Assembly: GCA_031308135.1 (NCBI GenBank)
Contig: JAHLJT010009419.1
Span: forward strand, 38,371,221 to 38,435,220
Reading direction: 5' to 3'
DNA: 64,000 nt
DNA from: Acheta domesticus
Lineage: Eukaryota > Arthropoda > Insecta > Orthoptera > Gryllidae
Below the pieces are notes generated by a model, which saw nothing but the letters and a program-made list of their open reading frames with translations, ran no database searches and was not told the DNA's origin. Below, one piece after another: positions 49,201 to 59,499 of this stretch. Every line of letters starts with the position of its first letter. Position 1 is the stretch's first letter. The translations under genes and the position numbers were made by a program.

Positions 49201-50225
49201 ACTAAAATAAAAACTTTCTGTATTTTTCTTGTAAAAAATAAAAAAAAATATGTTTTCAGATATTGTTCATAAATCAATTATTGAATATTATGTGTAGATA
49301 AAATAAAACAAAATATGTAGAAGGAAAAGTGTCTTACATGTACAAGAGAAGGAAGAGAAATATATACAGAAAAACAGCTTATATACATGTTGCAGTTTTA
49401 TAAGAAACAATGGGATGGTTTGTCTTTATATACAGACAGGTATTGCAGAAATATGAAAGGGTAGCCTTAGAAAGGGGAAGAAACAGTGTTCATACTGTAA
49501 TATACTTTTGTCTAAAGTACTTGTCATCATCACATGCGACAGGTTTGTGGAGAAAGAAGAAAAGAATTTTACACAATTTAATTTATCACGTGCTGACGTG
49601 AGACATTAAAGCATAGTAGTGTTTTCAAAATAAAAAAGATGTATATACAATATATACAGAAAGGGCCTTTTTGTATTATTTATTTCTGCAGCTGATATCT
49701 TTGTTATCGTTCACAAATAAGTATGTTTTACTCCTTGAAGATTCACAATTCAAACGACTTATGCACAATCAATAAGCGAATAGTTGCTGCTTAATTACGT
49801 ATCATTCAGTCATTCGCATCTTCTTTGTTCTGTCTTTATAAGAAACACCGCAAGTGGGGCAATTCTCCGTTGTTGGCACTAGACAAGTTCATCAATAATG
49901 TTAAAAAGGAACATAACACAACGCCACCAAAAGGTGAAACGTGTCGGTTAAATAGAAATACGTAAAGTATCACAATCGTTGAGATATGTCGTCTTATTTC
50001 TAAAATTAGAACACACAATTCATTGTTTGGGCACGTGCTATTAATGCAAATATTCTTAAAAGTACATCCAATTAAGATTCTCTTTCTGCATTGTCAGAAT
50101 TCAGTTCGTGAAAACGGAAATAAATCAATACAGTAAAGAAGGTCGTTCTGGTAACTTCAAACTTTGTTATAAAATCTTCCTCTCCACTATTTTATGACCT
50201 AGTTATCAATCTGCTTCTACAGATG
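49200..50225. other. AT-rich spacer with retroelement-like motif
   Basis: No supported exon. At 49925-49942 a CACC-AAAA-GGTG hairpin is followed by AAACGT. This is a smaller version of the stem-plus-GAAACGT motif in intron 2 of the CheA-like gene and could be the end of a decayed retroelement. Confidence 0.35.
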
Positions 50226-50229
50226 CCTC

Positions 50230-50801
50230 TTAAGCTGTCAGTTTCGTGGAAGCAGCACAACTTTGTAGATTGAAACGGTTCACATCGGATTTCCCTTGAT
50301 GTAGTTCCATCTGCAAAATATAAAACAATCTTAAGGTAGAGTGATTATACTGATATATTGAGGTGCGTTGTGCTGTGTAATTTTTGGCATTGAAATCAAA
50401 CGTGGAAACCCATATGCAAACATTAAAAAGGGCTAAGCTCAAATACCGATTATCTTTATCAAATAATCATGAATTAAACAACTCAACTACTTTAACAAAA
50501 AAACTTGATTAAAACTGAGCGGCTGAGTCAAATTTCTTGTAAAATTCGTCAAGTATTAACATTGAAGTTAATGTCCTATGAGTTTAAAATGTGCATATCC
50601 CAGGAAAATTATACAAATACATTGTGTTTCGATTTTATGTCTAATATTGTGTGAAATATGTTTGTAACTAATTACCTGAAGATTCAGGCGTTTCGGCTGA
50701 CTTCTTTCCGCGGTAGACGATGAATGTTGGTAACGAAGCCATTGGTCTGCTGTCCTTCGAAGCTCAGAGGATACCAATCTCGCTGGATGGGGTGTGATCA
50801 T
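50230..50801 (-). other. Possible small two-exon transcript
   Basis: A minus-strand donor (CTTCAG|GTAATT, exon end 50676) and a strong acceptor with pyrimidine tract (TATATTTTGCAG, exon start 50310) would splice a frame starting at ATG 50801 in phase 0 to one ending at TAA 50230-50232. This gives a peptide of about 68 residues with no recognised domain. In another frame the first exon reads MASLPTFIVYRGKK, reminiscent of a thioredoxin-fold strand, but its continuation does not fit. It could equally be a non-coding transcript or chance. Confidence 0.2.
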
Positions 50802-50829
50802 TTCGGCTGGTGCTGGTATATTCGTAATT

Positions 50830-52450
50830 GAAAGCTACACGAGTCTGGGATTTTATTTTACTTCTAATTTATTACTTCGTGTTCATCACTGCCATTTTAA
50901 CACCTTCAGTAAATCATTGCAGAAAGAAATTGAAGTTTGTTCTTGAGCGGTAGTTAAGTATCGGTTTAGATTGAAATTTAAACTGTTAATTGTCATTTTC
51001 AAAAGCCAAATATGTAATTCAAACACTTTTTTTCAAATTATTGTGCATAGAATTGTGCATGCCACACAAAAGCATCGTTAATTGAACACAATTGGCCATA
51101 GCAGTCGTTCTGGAATCCATGCAATTAAGTTCGTTGTAGATCTTCCAGATCTTTTAAATACACATAACCATGATGCAGAGAGAATCACTTCGTTGGAGAA
51201 ATAAAAGTTGTACACTTCATAATTTGTAGCAACGTGCAAGTAAAATATTAATTAGTGCCGTTTTGAATGGTGCAAAATTAACACCTTTCACCCACTAGGA
51301 CAGGCAAGATGCACATACCCAGACAGAAAATAGATTCCGTATTACTCAGGTACATCAAATAGACTTGAAGATTCACATCACAGAAATTTCCCATTATTAA
51401 TACACACTACATTATTATTTATACAAGTTAGAAACTGGAATAATAAAAAAGGAAAGGGGAAGGCCAACAAAACTACGAGAAAAGCTCTGTTAGTTTGTTT
51501 CTAGAAGTCATTCAGATAACTTTATTATAGCAATTTCAAGAGTTTCCAAATTATTAGAAATTCATAATATACAATTACTTTTCAAGTCAGAAGAATCTTT
51601 TGTACTTTCAAAGAAAATAGTAAACACAGAAGGCTCAAGTTTAAAAGAATAGAAATATCTAAATGAGAGAACTACGAGTACATTTACATAGGTCTTTTCC
51701 AGATCGTAAAAAAAACCATATCCTCTCGATATAGTACATCGAAGTCACCACAGCACACACACATTCTCCAGGTGTCACGTGTAGACATCACAACAGGCTT
51801 AGGAGAAGTCGATAGCATTTGGAAGTTGAAGAACATCAAGAGAGGCCTAAGAACCTTGAAGCAGGTGGCTGGAGGGCGACGTCTTTGGAATGTCAGCGGC
51901 CGGAGTCGAGGAGTTTGTTCTATGCTTACGAGTTAAATGGCGGTAAGTGAGCTATTAACTCTATTTCTCAAGACGTTTTTACGCCAAATACATATTGTAC
52001 ATTGAATGTTTTGAACTTAGGAATAACAATCTCTCTAGTCTAATAAATTGTTAAGAATACATCGATTTGTTGCATTTTATCATTCATTAGTGATGAATCT
52101 TAAAAGAGATCTCGTGTACAGTAATATAATACTAGAAGATCCATAGTCAAAATCTTATTATAATTTGAACTTGGTTGATCAACTCCCAAGAACGTCGTTG
52201 GTAGAGACACCGTCGCTGGCATTCCAGACACGTCAAGCGGGGGCGCATGCTCGCTGGGTTACTTCGCTCGCCAGATGGCCGAGGGGCGAACGTCGCCTAC
52301 ACTGCCCGACTAGAAGCAATCGGAGTCCGCGAAATTTTGGCAAGAAACGTCGATAGTAGTAAGGAAGGTAAACAACAAGATTATTATCACAGTTAAATTC
52401 GACGAAACGCGGACCGCGTGTGGTACTCAAATAGTGGTATGTAATAGTAC
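50830..52450. other. Spacer between genes, moderately GC-rich patches
   Basis: AT-rich with GC-richer patches at 51830-51940 and 52180-52400. AAATGGCG|GTAAGT at about 51935-51947 is an ATG followed immediately by a perfect splice donor, which could mark a tiny first coding exon on the plus strand. No downstream exon was recognised. Nothing else is supportable. Confidence 0.25.
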
Positions 52451-52700
52451 AGGTGTTTTATAATAAAAATAATACTTTTAACATGTGTTTTTTGTTGACA
52501 ATATATGTACTAATATGGCATAATCGAGTGGTAAAAAAGTAAAAAAAAATGTAATAAACGGAAGTAAAAAGAGTAGCACGTGGAGGGGAGACGCGATGGA
52601 GTTCGAGACGAAAAAGGGGGGCGGGGAGAAGCGGCGCCCGGGGTGGCGGGGCGAGGTGGGCGGGGCGGGCGGGGCGAGATCGGGGGGGGGGCGAGGAAGA

Positions 52701-55700
52701 CTACGGCGTCTTCTTGGCGACGCGGAAGCCGCTGAAAGTGGCGGACGGGGCGGCGTCGTCGTCCAGGGCGCCGTCCTCCAGGAAGACGGCGGTCGAGTCC
52801 CCGACGTCCATGTTGAGGAGCACCACGTTGGCACCGCCGGCGCCCGTCGACACCACGGCCTCCCACGCCGCGCCGCCCGACGCCTTCTTCTTCAGCGCCA
52901 GCCTGCGCACACAACGCGCCCATTGCATTCGCCATCGCCATTTTAGAGGAGGGACTTGGTGTCCGCGTTGTCATACAGGCAACATCGACTCCGGTACTAG
53001 TCCGGACAGCTAGTAGCTCTGTGCTGGCAGGGTGGCCCTAGACCCAGGCATTGTACGGGGACGTTGCCGCGGGGACTGTGTTCCGGCAGGATCCGGATGT
53101 TGGTCGGAAGGTGTACTTGTACACCCGACGAGGGTGGATTAGAGGCTAGCACCCTGGTGCCCACCCTGGGACATCGGTCCCCTGATAAAGTACAAGTGCT
53201 GGGGGTGCCTATTACGACAAGCACATATAAACATTATAAACATTTGATCTCATTCGCTATTGCTTCCCCTCCCCGTTCAAAATATAGTCATAAATATTGA
53301 TTGATTGATTTATTTGTTTTTCTGGGTGGGTCAATTGTCTGGGTGGGTCTGAGGTTATTAATCCCGTAGGTGTAGAGCATATTATATCGCGGGAGGTGGC
53401 GGTAGCGGTCGACCCCCCGCTGAATGGCTAATCCCGGTGCCCACGTATCCATCTACTTGCGGATTTTTCTCCAACCAGGCGCCCCCCATCCGCCAAGCAC
53501 TACCGGGCAAGCGCTAAGCTCCCGACTAGTCTTCCTGTATATGTGGTTGTGTAGTGCATGTAAATGGAAGTAAGGAGCAGTACCGGGAATGGGACGGAAA
53601 AATCGTTCTCTGTCCGTGGCCCATTTGTTAGGGTGTTTCTCAAGCATTCACTTGGTGTTGATCGGAGAAACCACGGAAAACTACCTATCAGAGCTGCCGA
53701 TCGTTAGAGGTATCCTCCAGACAGCGGTTGAAGTCGACATAGCTATGTAGCTAGAATCGAAAATCCTGCTACAGTTGAGACTCGAACCCTAGGACCTCCA
53801 GGAAAGAGGTAGTGTCATCAGTAGATGCCCTGATCCATCTTAGCAGGTCTAGCCATAAAGATGAGGCACTTCATAATGAAGAAATTCGCGGTTGTCGAGG
53901 GAACAGTGAAAAAGCAGTGACCCCAACCCATCGAATGATGTCCATTTTGGTTGTGATATCTTCCTTACAGTGACACCTGACTCGTATAAAAGTTAAGGGA
54001 CATATCTGAAGCCGGAGGGTTTAATACTCATAGAGTTCATTTACATTGGCGAAGCGCTCTAAATACCACAAGTCAAAAGGCCTAGTGAATCAGAAGGTCA
54101 AATGTGATTGAATTCTGATGTCCACGTCATCTCTTATAACTACGTTTGATCTACAATAAATTTGAAAATGATCGATAATAGAATAGCCCACCTCATTTGT
54201 TACAAATAATACATGTCTTTTATACAGTTAAGTTATTGTTTTTCCTCTCAAGATAAGAATTCCCTTTTCACTCTTTTAAGTGAAACCATTTGCGCAAAAG
54301 ATAATTGCTCATGGCTACGTCAACACTTTCATTTTCAACATCTCTTTCTATTCTTCAGATTCACTCATGATGATGATGATGATGATGATAATAATAATAA
54401 TAATAATAATAAATATTCAGTTATTCAGCTTGGACAAATGACGGTAAATGTTGCTCTTGCGTTTGTGTCGTGATCTAATACTACACAATAACACGAATTT
54501 TTATTAACGCATTTGCGACGGGAACATATTAAGTTAAGCGTTCGCTCTAGAATCTTATTGTAATTACTTTCCCTTAAGTTAAAAATTACTTTTTTAATTG
54601 GAAAACTTCGGTTTATTTTATAATTGCAAGACTTTCCTTGAGTCCTTTATAAATGACGCGCGTCACGATACATTACACCAGTTAACATTTTGATCTCATT
54701 ATCTCCGTGATTCATTTTTTCACTGGCGCATCTGGTGCGGAGGTTGTAGATGTTCGCTTCGCCACCACTTCGGATCGTGTTGGATTTCGTTCCCCAGGGG
54801 GCTGAGTAAACGAAGGAATTATTTGTTCGTCTCTTCTGCCGAGAATTTCTATAACTAAAATACGAGAAAAAAAGAAATTTATAACGAGATTTTTAATTAA
54901 ATATTTGAACAGTAATATTAGGATACCTTCTTTCCCTTGGTAAAAAATGTCTGCAGTGTATTCTCTTTCGAAGATGCTTTACTGGTTAGAGACCACCGGA
55001 TAATTACAAGCGTTCATCTGAGATTTCGACTCATTAATTGGAATACTTCGTACAGACGTAGACTTCATTTTAAAAAAGTGAAATTGAAGTATAAAGGGCT
55101 CAGTATTTTTGTGACTTGTTTTGATATGCATTGTGATTCAAACGTGCTCAGTTTCAAGAAAATGATTGTAGTGTATACGTTACAAATTACTGTAAATTAT
55201 GACTAAAAGAATATTCAAGACATTGATAATCATGTAGAAGTAAAGGAATACTTTGCGTTAAGCTAAATATTAACTGCGCTCTTGAAAATGCAAGATACGA
55301 GGCCGACCTATCACCATGCTGTATAGTAGCGAACGGACATATTATTAGAGTGATGAACTGTTTTACAATTTAACTTCAAGGGGTCATCAAAGTTGCCAAT
55401 GCCGGATGCTGCAAGCGATGAGGAATGTAGCAGTGATTGGGTGGTCTCTCTCTGGAACGTAGCAGTGATTAGGAGTTCGCAGAATTGCCCTCTGGCAAGT
55501 GCCGGAGATTTTCTCAGTATTTGAAGTAGATTTGTGGCGCTTGGCTCAATCAACTCATTGACCGACTGCTCTGATCAGTGGTTTCCCTGATACCTTCCGA
55601 GTGGTTGCTACAGCAGCACCCTGTCATAAGTACGTTCTGCACACGATACTTTCTTCCCTATGCTGTCTCCATTATCTGTACCGAGCGATAGAATCACCTA

Positions 55701-57341
55701 CGCCTCTATGGGCCTACGATCTCCTATGGGTCACCCTATTAATCCTGAAAATCTTTGACAAGCTCGTGGTGGGATAATCGCAATAGAAGTGGTCTAATTT
55801 ATTTATTTATTACTTATTTTTTATGTGCCACTTGGGTTGCTTATGGTCAGCGAGCTAGCTTTCTATAGTGAAATACCGTGTTCGATTTCCGATTTCGAGC
55901 TGTAACTTTTCACTACAATTCTCTCAGTTTCTATATCCAAGTGACAAAAGAAAAAGCTCAGGTTCGCCAAGCTAAGCTCGGTGGTGGAAGACTCTGTTAC
56001 CCCCAGGCTTCGATAAAAAATAAAATCAGGGTCCAAGCCTGAGAACTCCGTTAATTGACAAAAGTGACATTACTCCGACCCTAAAATTCCAAACACATAC
56101 ATATTTATTAATATATTTATTTACTTTCTTATGGGTATTTGACCATATATTAGATTAACATGGAAAGAGGATACTGAGAAATTTCTTCATGTATACAAAA
56201 AGTCTAAATTATATCAGAGGTTTGTGATATCAAACAATGACCTTGTGTATTAAACAATAAAATTGTGATCTTGTTAAATAACAAAAACGTTTTGAAATAA
56301 AGAACACTTTTTTGTGTACATCAAGAAATTTCACAGTATCCTTTTTCCACGTCCGCCTAGTAGATGTCAAATGCCCACAAGAAATTGTATTTAAAGAAGT
56401 TGCCGACAGTTAAACATTATTTATTTACATATAAGTGTCACCCTTCCCGTCACCTTGTTGGAAGCTATACGCTCGGAGAATATGTTCCGCAGTCATATAG
56501 AATCAGCACCCAGGGGATGTTGATAACTCCAAATTGTGACCATGTTACCCAGTAACCGAGCTACCGAGCTTAGTGGTCAGAGCAGCTGGGCGTAAGCCAG
56601 AAGGCCCGGGTTCGAATCCCTATCGGGCCGACCAATTCTTTGAACAAATTTAATTATTTAAAACGCATTGTTACTTGGTAACATGGTCACAATTTGGAGT
56701 TATCAACATCCCTGGGTGTTGATTCTATATGACTGCGGAACATATTCTCCGAGCGTATAGCTTCCAACAAGGTGACGGGAAGGGTGACACTTATATATAC
56801 ATATAAGGAGCGATAGTGCGCTCGTGAAAACTGTTCGAAGGGTTGGTTGACTCGGTAGCTTAGTGGTCAGAGCAGCTGGGCGTAAAGCAGAAGGCCCGGG
56901 TTCGAATCCCGGTCTGGCCGACCAATTCTTCGAACAAATTTAATTATTATTTATTTCCGTTTTCATTTATTTCGCGCGCGCTCACCTGGCGTTGGCGGCG
57001 CCTCCGCTGGAGAAGGCGAACTGGTAGAGGCCTGGGCAGAACGTGGTGAACTCGCCGGCGTCGCGGCTCCAGCCCACGCTCTTGTCGGTGAGGTCGGCGG
57101 CGAAGTGCAGCTGGCCGGCGGCGGCGCCGGCCGCCGGGGCCGCGCCCTTGCTGGAGAAGGCGACGGCGCCGTTGCAGTCGACGGCCGTCGCGAACTTCTT
57201 GGCGCCCACGACGCCCGGCGCCGGGTCGGAGGCGGAGGCGTCGTCGCCCCCGGGGCGCGGCGCCGCCCACGCCGCCCGCGCCGCCAGCGCCGCCCAAACC
57301 GCCGCCAGCACCAGCAGCCGCTCCGCAGGGGACATCGCCAT
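52701..57341 (-). CDS. Secreted C1q-domain protein, two exons
   Basis: Exon 1 runs from ATG 57341 to 56986 (donor CCAG|GTGAGC) and exon 2 from 52902 (acceptor GTGTGCGCAG) to the TAG at 52701-52703. The splice completes an Arg codon and joins two halves of one C1q domain. The predicted protein has about 185 residues. A signal peptide (LLVLAAVWAALAARAAWA) is followed by a short Pro/Gly/Asp linker and a roughly 135-residue globular C1q/TNF-like domain with VAFSS, GEFTTFCPGLYQFAFSS, VVLLNMDVGDSTAVFL and ATFSGF. There is no collagen stalk, so it is a head-only, ghC1q-like secreted lectin-type protein, possibly in recognition or immunity. Exons are extremely GC-rich against an AT-rich intron of 4.08 kb. 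A second in-frame ATG lies at 57335. The bases just upstream of the start (CTTCTGTGCGGCAGG) resemble an acceptor, so a non-coding 5' exon is possible. Confidence 0.85.
52990..53230. repeat. GC-rich unclassified insert in C1q intron
   Basis: A GC-rich segment sharply bounded by AT-rich DNA, containing GCAGGGTGGCCCTAGACC and CCACCCTGGGACATCGGTCC and ending in an A/T-rich tail (ACATATAAACATTATAAAC). The composition and tail suggest a truncated non-LTR retroelement 3' end, but no family could be named. Confidence 0.3.
53322..53855 (-). repeat. Long tRNA-derived SINE, family A, copy 4
   Basis: Reverse-oriented copy inside the C1q intron, in the same strand sense as that gene. Landmarks are CTCCAACCAGGCGCCCCC, GTCCGTGGCCCATTTGTTAG, GTTGATCGGAGAAACCACGG and CTCCAGACAGCGGTTGAAG. 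The minus-strand B box is GGGTTCGAGTCTC near 53775-53790. It has the longest left end of the copies (TTAATCCCGTAGGTGTAGAG), similar to GTAGTCCCGTAAGGGTAGTG in copy 3. Confidence 0.8.
54369..54411. repeat. (ATG)n(ATA)n compound microsatellite
   Basis: Six or more GAT units pass directly into eight or so AAT units. Simple sequence in the C1q intron. Confidence 0.9.
55560..55680 (+). repeat. Fragment of SINE family A
   Basis: GACTGCTCTGATCAGTGGTT and the following CCTTCCGAGTGGTTGCTACAGCAGCACCCT align by eye with the body of copy 2 (10107-10180). The head is missing. It is preceded by a 32-bp-spaced duplication of GTAGCAGTGATT (55426-55470). Confidence 0.55.
55845..56045 (+). repeat. Decayed tRNA-like SINE
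   Basis: GGGTTGCTTATGGTCAGCGAG resembles an A box, and CCGTGTTCGATTTCC a B box about 45 bp downstream. A GCTCAGGTTCGCCAAGCTAA-containing body follows. Too degenerate for confident classification. Confidence 0.35.
56432..56793. repeat. Inverted repeat (about 124-bp arms) around a tRNA-like SINE
   Basis: The arms at 56432-56556 and 56670-56793 are reverse complements with only about three differences (GCACCCAGGGGATG versus CACCCAGGGATG, and CCCAGTAAC versus CCAAGTAAC). The 113-bp centre holds a tRNA-like SINE copy. A transcript would fold into a hairpin longer than 120 bp. It is located in the C1q intron. Confidence 0.9.
56560..56655 (+). repeat. tRNA-derived SINE, family B, copy 1
   Basis: A near-complete tRNA-like domain: A box (GCTTAGTGGTCAGAGCAG), a possible anticodon stem CTGG/CCAG with a 7-nt loop, and a perfect B box GGGTTCGAATCCC at 56608-56620. 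It then ends in CCGACCAATTCTTTGAAC and an A/T tail. The 5' acceptor strand is missing, and position 33 of the putative anticodon loop is C, so a working tRNA is unlikely. Confidence 0.7.
56833..56945 (+). repeat. tRNA-derived SINE, family B, copy 2
   Basis: A second copy with the same A box and a perfect B box at 56898-56910, where the T-stem CCGGG/CCCGG is intact. The termini GTTCGAAGGGTTGGT (56833-56847) and ACCAATTCTTCGAAC (56921-56935) are inverted repeats with two mismatches, a palindromic boundary not usual for SINEs. It ends in the same AAATTTAATTATT tail as copy 1, only 50 bp upstream of the C1q exon 1 donor. Confidence 0.7.
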
Positions 57342-57419
57342 CCTGCCGCACAGAAGGGGGAACACGCCCGCGTCAGTTCATGTGCCCTCTGTTGGGGAAG
57401 GAATCTACAAAGGATAGTT

Positions 57420-58460
57420 TTTCTAAAAAAAATTTCGGTTGTGTGCTAAATTTTTTTGCCATCTTTGTAAGTGTGTTTTGCTCAATTCGGGAAAAAATAA
57501 TGAAAAGAACTACATTGTAACATTGTAACATTAACTATATTGTAATATTGCTAAACGTTTATTAACAAACGTAAATATGTGCGATTACATTATACTACAT
57601 ATCGTAGAGTCGGTTCCGTTTTAAATATATAATTTTTCATAGAACGCATTGATTTTGAGTTGTGCGTATAGTTAACGCGATTTTTTGCCGAAAGTCTACT
57701 CGTTAGTTGAACTTTGATATTTATTTTCAATGTGCCATCTCCAATGTAATGTAAAATGGGTCTTTCAAAAGTAATTGTTATTTTACTTTTTTCGTGCCAT
57801 AGTTTCTATTCGGAGTCGACGGAATTTGATTGTGTCGTTTTTTTTATCCGTTCTGAGTTAATAAAAATGGATTATATATAAAAAATATTATTGCTTTTCC
57901 TGAATTAAGTGGTTTTTACTGAAATAGAGATTGTTCCAATTCCGTTAATTAGTAACATAACTACATTTCTTTGTGTAAATCTGACTTCAATATTTGGTTC
58001 TTTGACAAAAATAAGTCACACATTCATACTCACAAACACGTTCATAATTAATTATATTTGTCAACGTCTGTGCATGAAGTATAACATGATTATTTCTGAG
58101 TTTTTGCTCAATAATTGTAATTCATGATTAAGAATAGACGCAGAAAAAAGAGGAAGTAACAAGTCGAGAGCAGGGAGGGTCATGGGAGGAGTCTTAGAAT
58201 TATAAGTTCTCGATCACATTAAATCAGTTTTGAAACGAAAACATTAAGTTGTGTTTCACGTGTACTTTCCGATTCGTTTTCTTTATACGATGGGTAAACC
58301 GCTGACGACGGTTCCTAAAATCCTCCTGATGCACGGTCGTCAGCACGTGTTGCCCCGGCAGCAACTTGGCCTCCAAGTGACAGCGGCGTGCTGGGGAGGC
58401 AGCTTAAAAGGCGCCCTCCTGCGCGACTTCTCCATTACGCGGCTGCCGCCCAGGGGCGCC
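57420..58460. other. AT-rich spacer upstream of C1q gene
   Basis: Contains the presumed promoter side of the minus-strand C1q gene (57342 onward), but no TATA box could be picked with confidence. The remaining frames lack motifs. Confidence 0.4.
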
Positions 58461-58469
58461 AGCCCACCC

Positions 58470-59060
58470 GCCCGCCCACGGCTTATGTGGCGCCCCACCA
58501 TCCCACCCCACTCCGCCCCGCCCCTCCCTTCAGCCCCACTCCGCTCTTCCCCACCCGCGCCCAGTCCCTCCCGCCCCGCCCTGCCTACGGCTTATGTATC
58601 GCCCCGCCCACCTACCCCACCCCGCCCCGCCCCGTCCCGCCCCGTTCAGCCCCACCCCGCTCTTCCCCGCCCTTCCCCGCCCAGCCCACCCAGCCCCTCC
58701 CGCCCCGCCCCGTCCCGCCCCGTTCAGCCCCACCCCGCTCTTCCCCGCCCTTCCCCGCCCAGCCCACCCAGCCCCTCCCGCCCCGCCCTGCCCAGCCCCT
58801 CCCGCCCCGCCCTGCCCACGGCTTATGTGTCGCCCCGCCCACCTACCCCACCCCGCTCCGCCCCGCCCCACCCCATTCAACCTCACCCCGCTCTTCCCCG
58901 CCCTTTCCGCACAGCCCTGCCCAGGGTTTATGTGTCGCCCTGCCCACCTATCCCGCCCCGGTCTTCTCCGCCCTTCCTCGCCCATCCCGCTCAGATTCTC
59001 CCCGCCCTGCCCCCGGCTTATGTATCGTCCCGCCCCATCTCCTCCACACCCCGCCCGCCC
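58470..59060. repeat. C-rich minisatellite, about 100-bp unit
   Basis: The marker GGCTTATGTRTCGCCC recurs starting near 58480, 58589, 58820, 58925 and 59015. Between the second and third markers a 78-bp block is duplicated in tandem (starts near 58644 and 58722 at GTTCAGCCCC). The intervening sequence is CCCCGCCC/CCCTCCCG simple sequence. The 413-codon plus-strand frame and the Gly-rich minus-strand frame are artefacts of this composition. Confidence 0.85.
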
Positions 59061-59410
59061 CAGGCCCTCCCCGCGGTGTTGGGCGAAGTTTGGAAAGCAG
59101 CGAGCCCCCTCAGCCTGACTTCCGCTTCCTTCCTCCCTCCCCCTTGTCACTGCCCCACCTCTCTGCCATCACACTCTGCCCCCCGCTGCGGTGCCACCGA
59201 CGCTCCCAGCGCCCTCGCTCCTTTGTTCCCCCGCCCCCGTGCCTCAATCCCCCTGAGCCCACGCCACCCCCGGCGTCGCCCTTTCCTCCTCCTCGTCCCC
59301 GCCCCCAACTCCGTCTCCGGCCCGTCCCCGCTCCTGCCGTCGCCTTCGTCGCAAGCTTCTCCCTCGCTGAGTAGCCCCGGACGTAGCCGCAAACATCCGT
59401 CTGTCATTCT
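59060..59410. other. C-rich non-repetitive flank of minisatellite
   Basis: GC-rich, CpG-containing DNA extending the island to about 59400 before AT-rich DNA resumes. No splice-supported exon was seen. Confidence 0.35.
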
Positions 59411-59499
59411 CGCGACTCTGCCACGTCCAATCTGTTTACTGCGCTTGAAAGCTTACGAGGACTTTCTTTGGCAACTTATGAGAGCTGAATAAGTCAACT

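Noticed and set aside
56560..56935. Two functional tRNA genes
   Set aside because: A and B boxes are excellent, but the acceptor stems do not pair and the anticodon loop lacks U33. Shared A/T tails indicate SINEs.
57363..57365. Upstream GTG as start of the C1q protein
   Set aside because: GTG is not a normal eukaryotic start. The ATG at 57341, directly before the signal peptide, is preferred.
58251..59492. 413-codon Pro/Ser-rich frame
   Set aside because: It covers the C-rich minisatellite and its flank. Overlapping long frames exist on both strands, as expected from composition.
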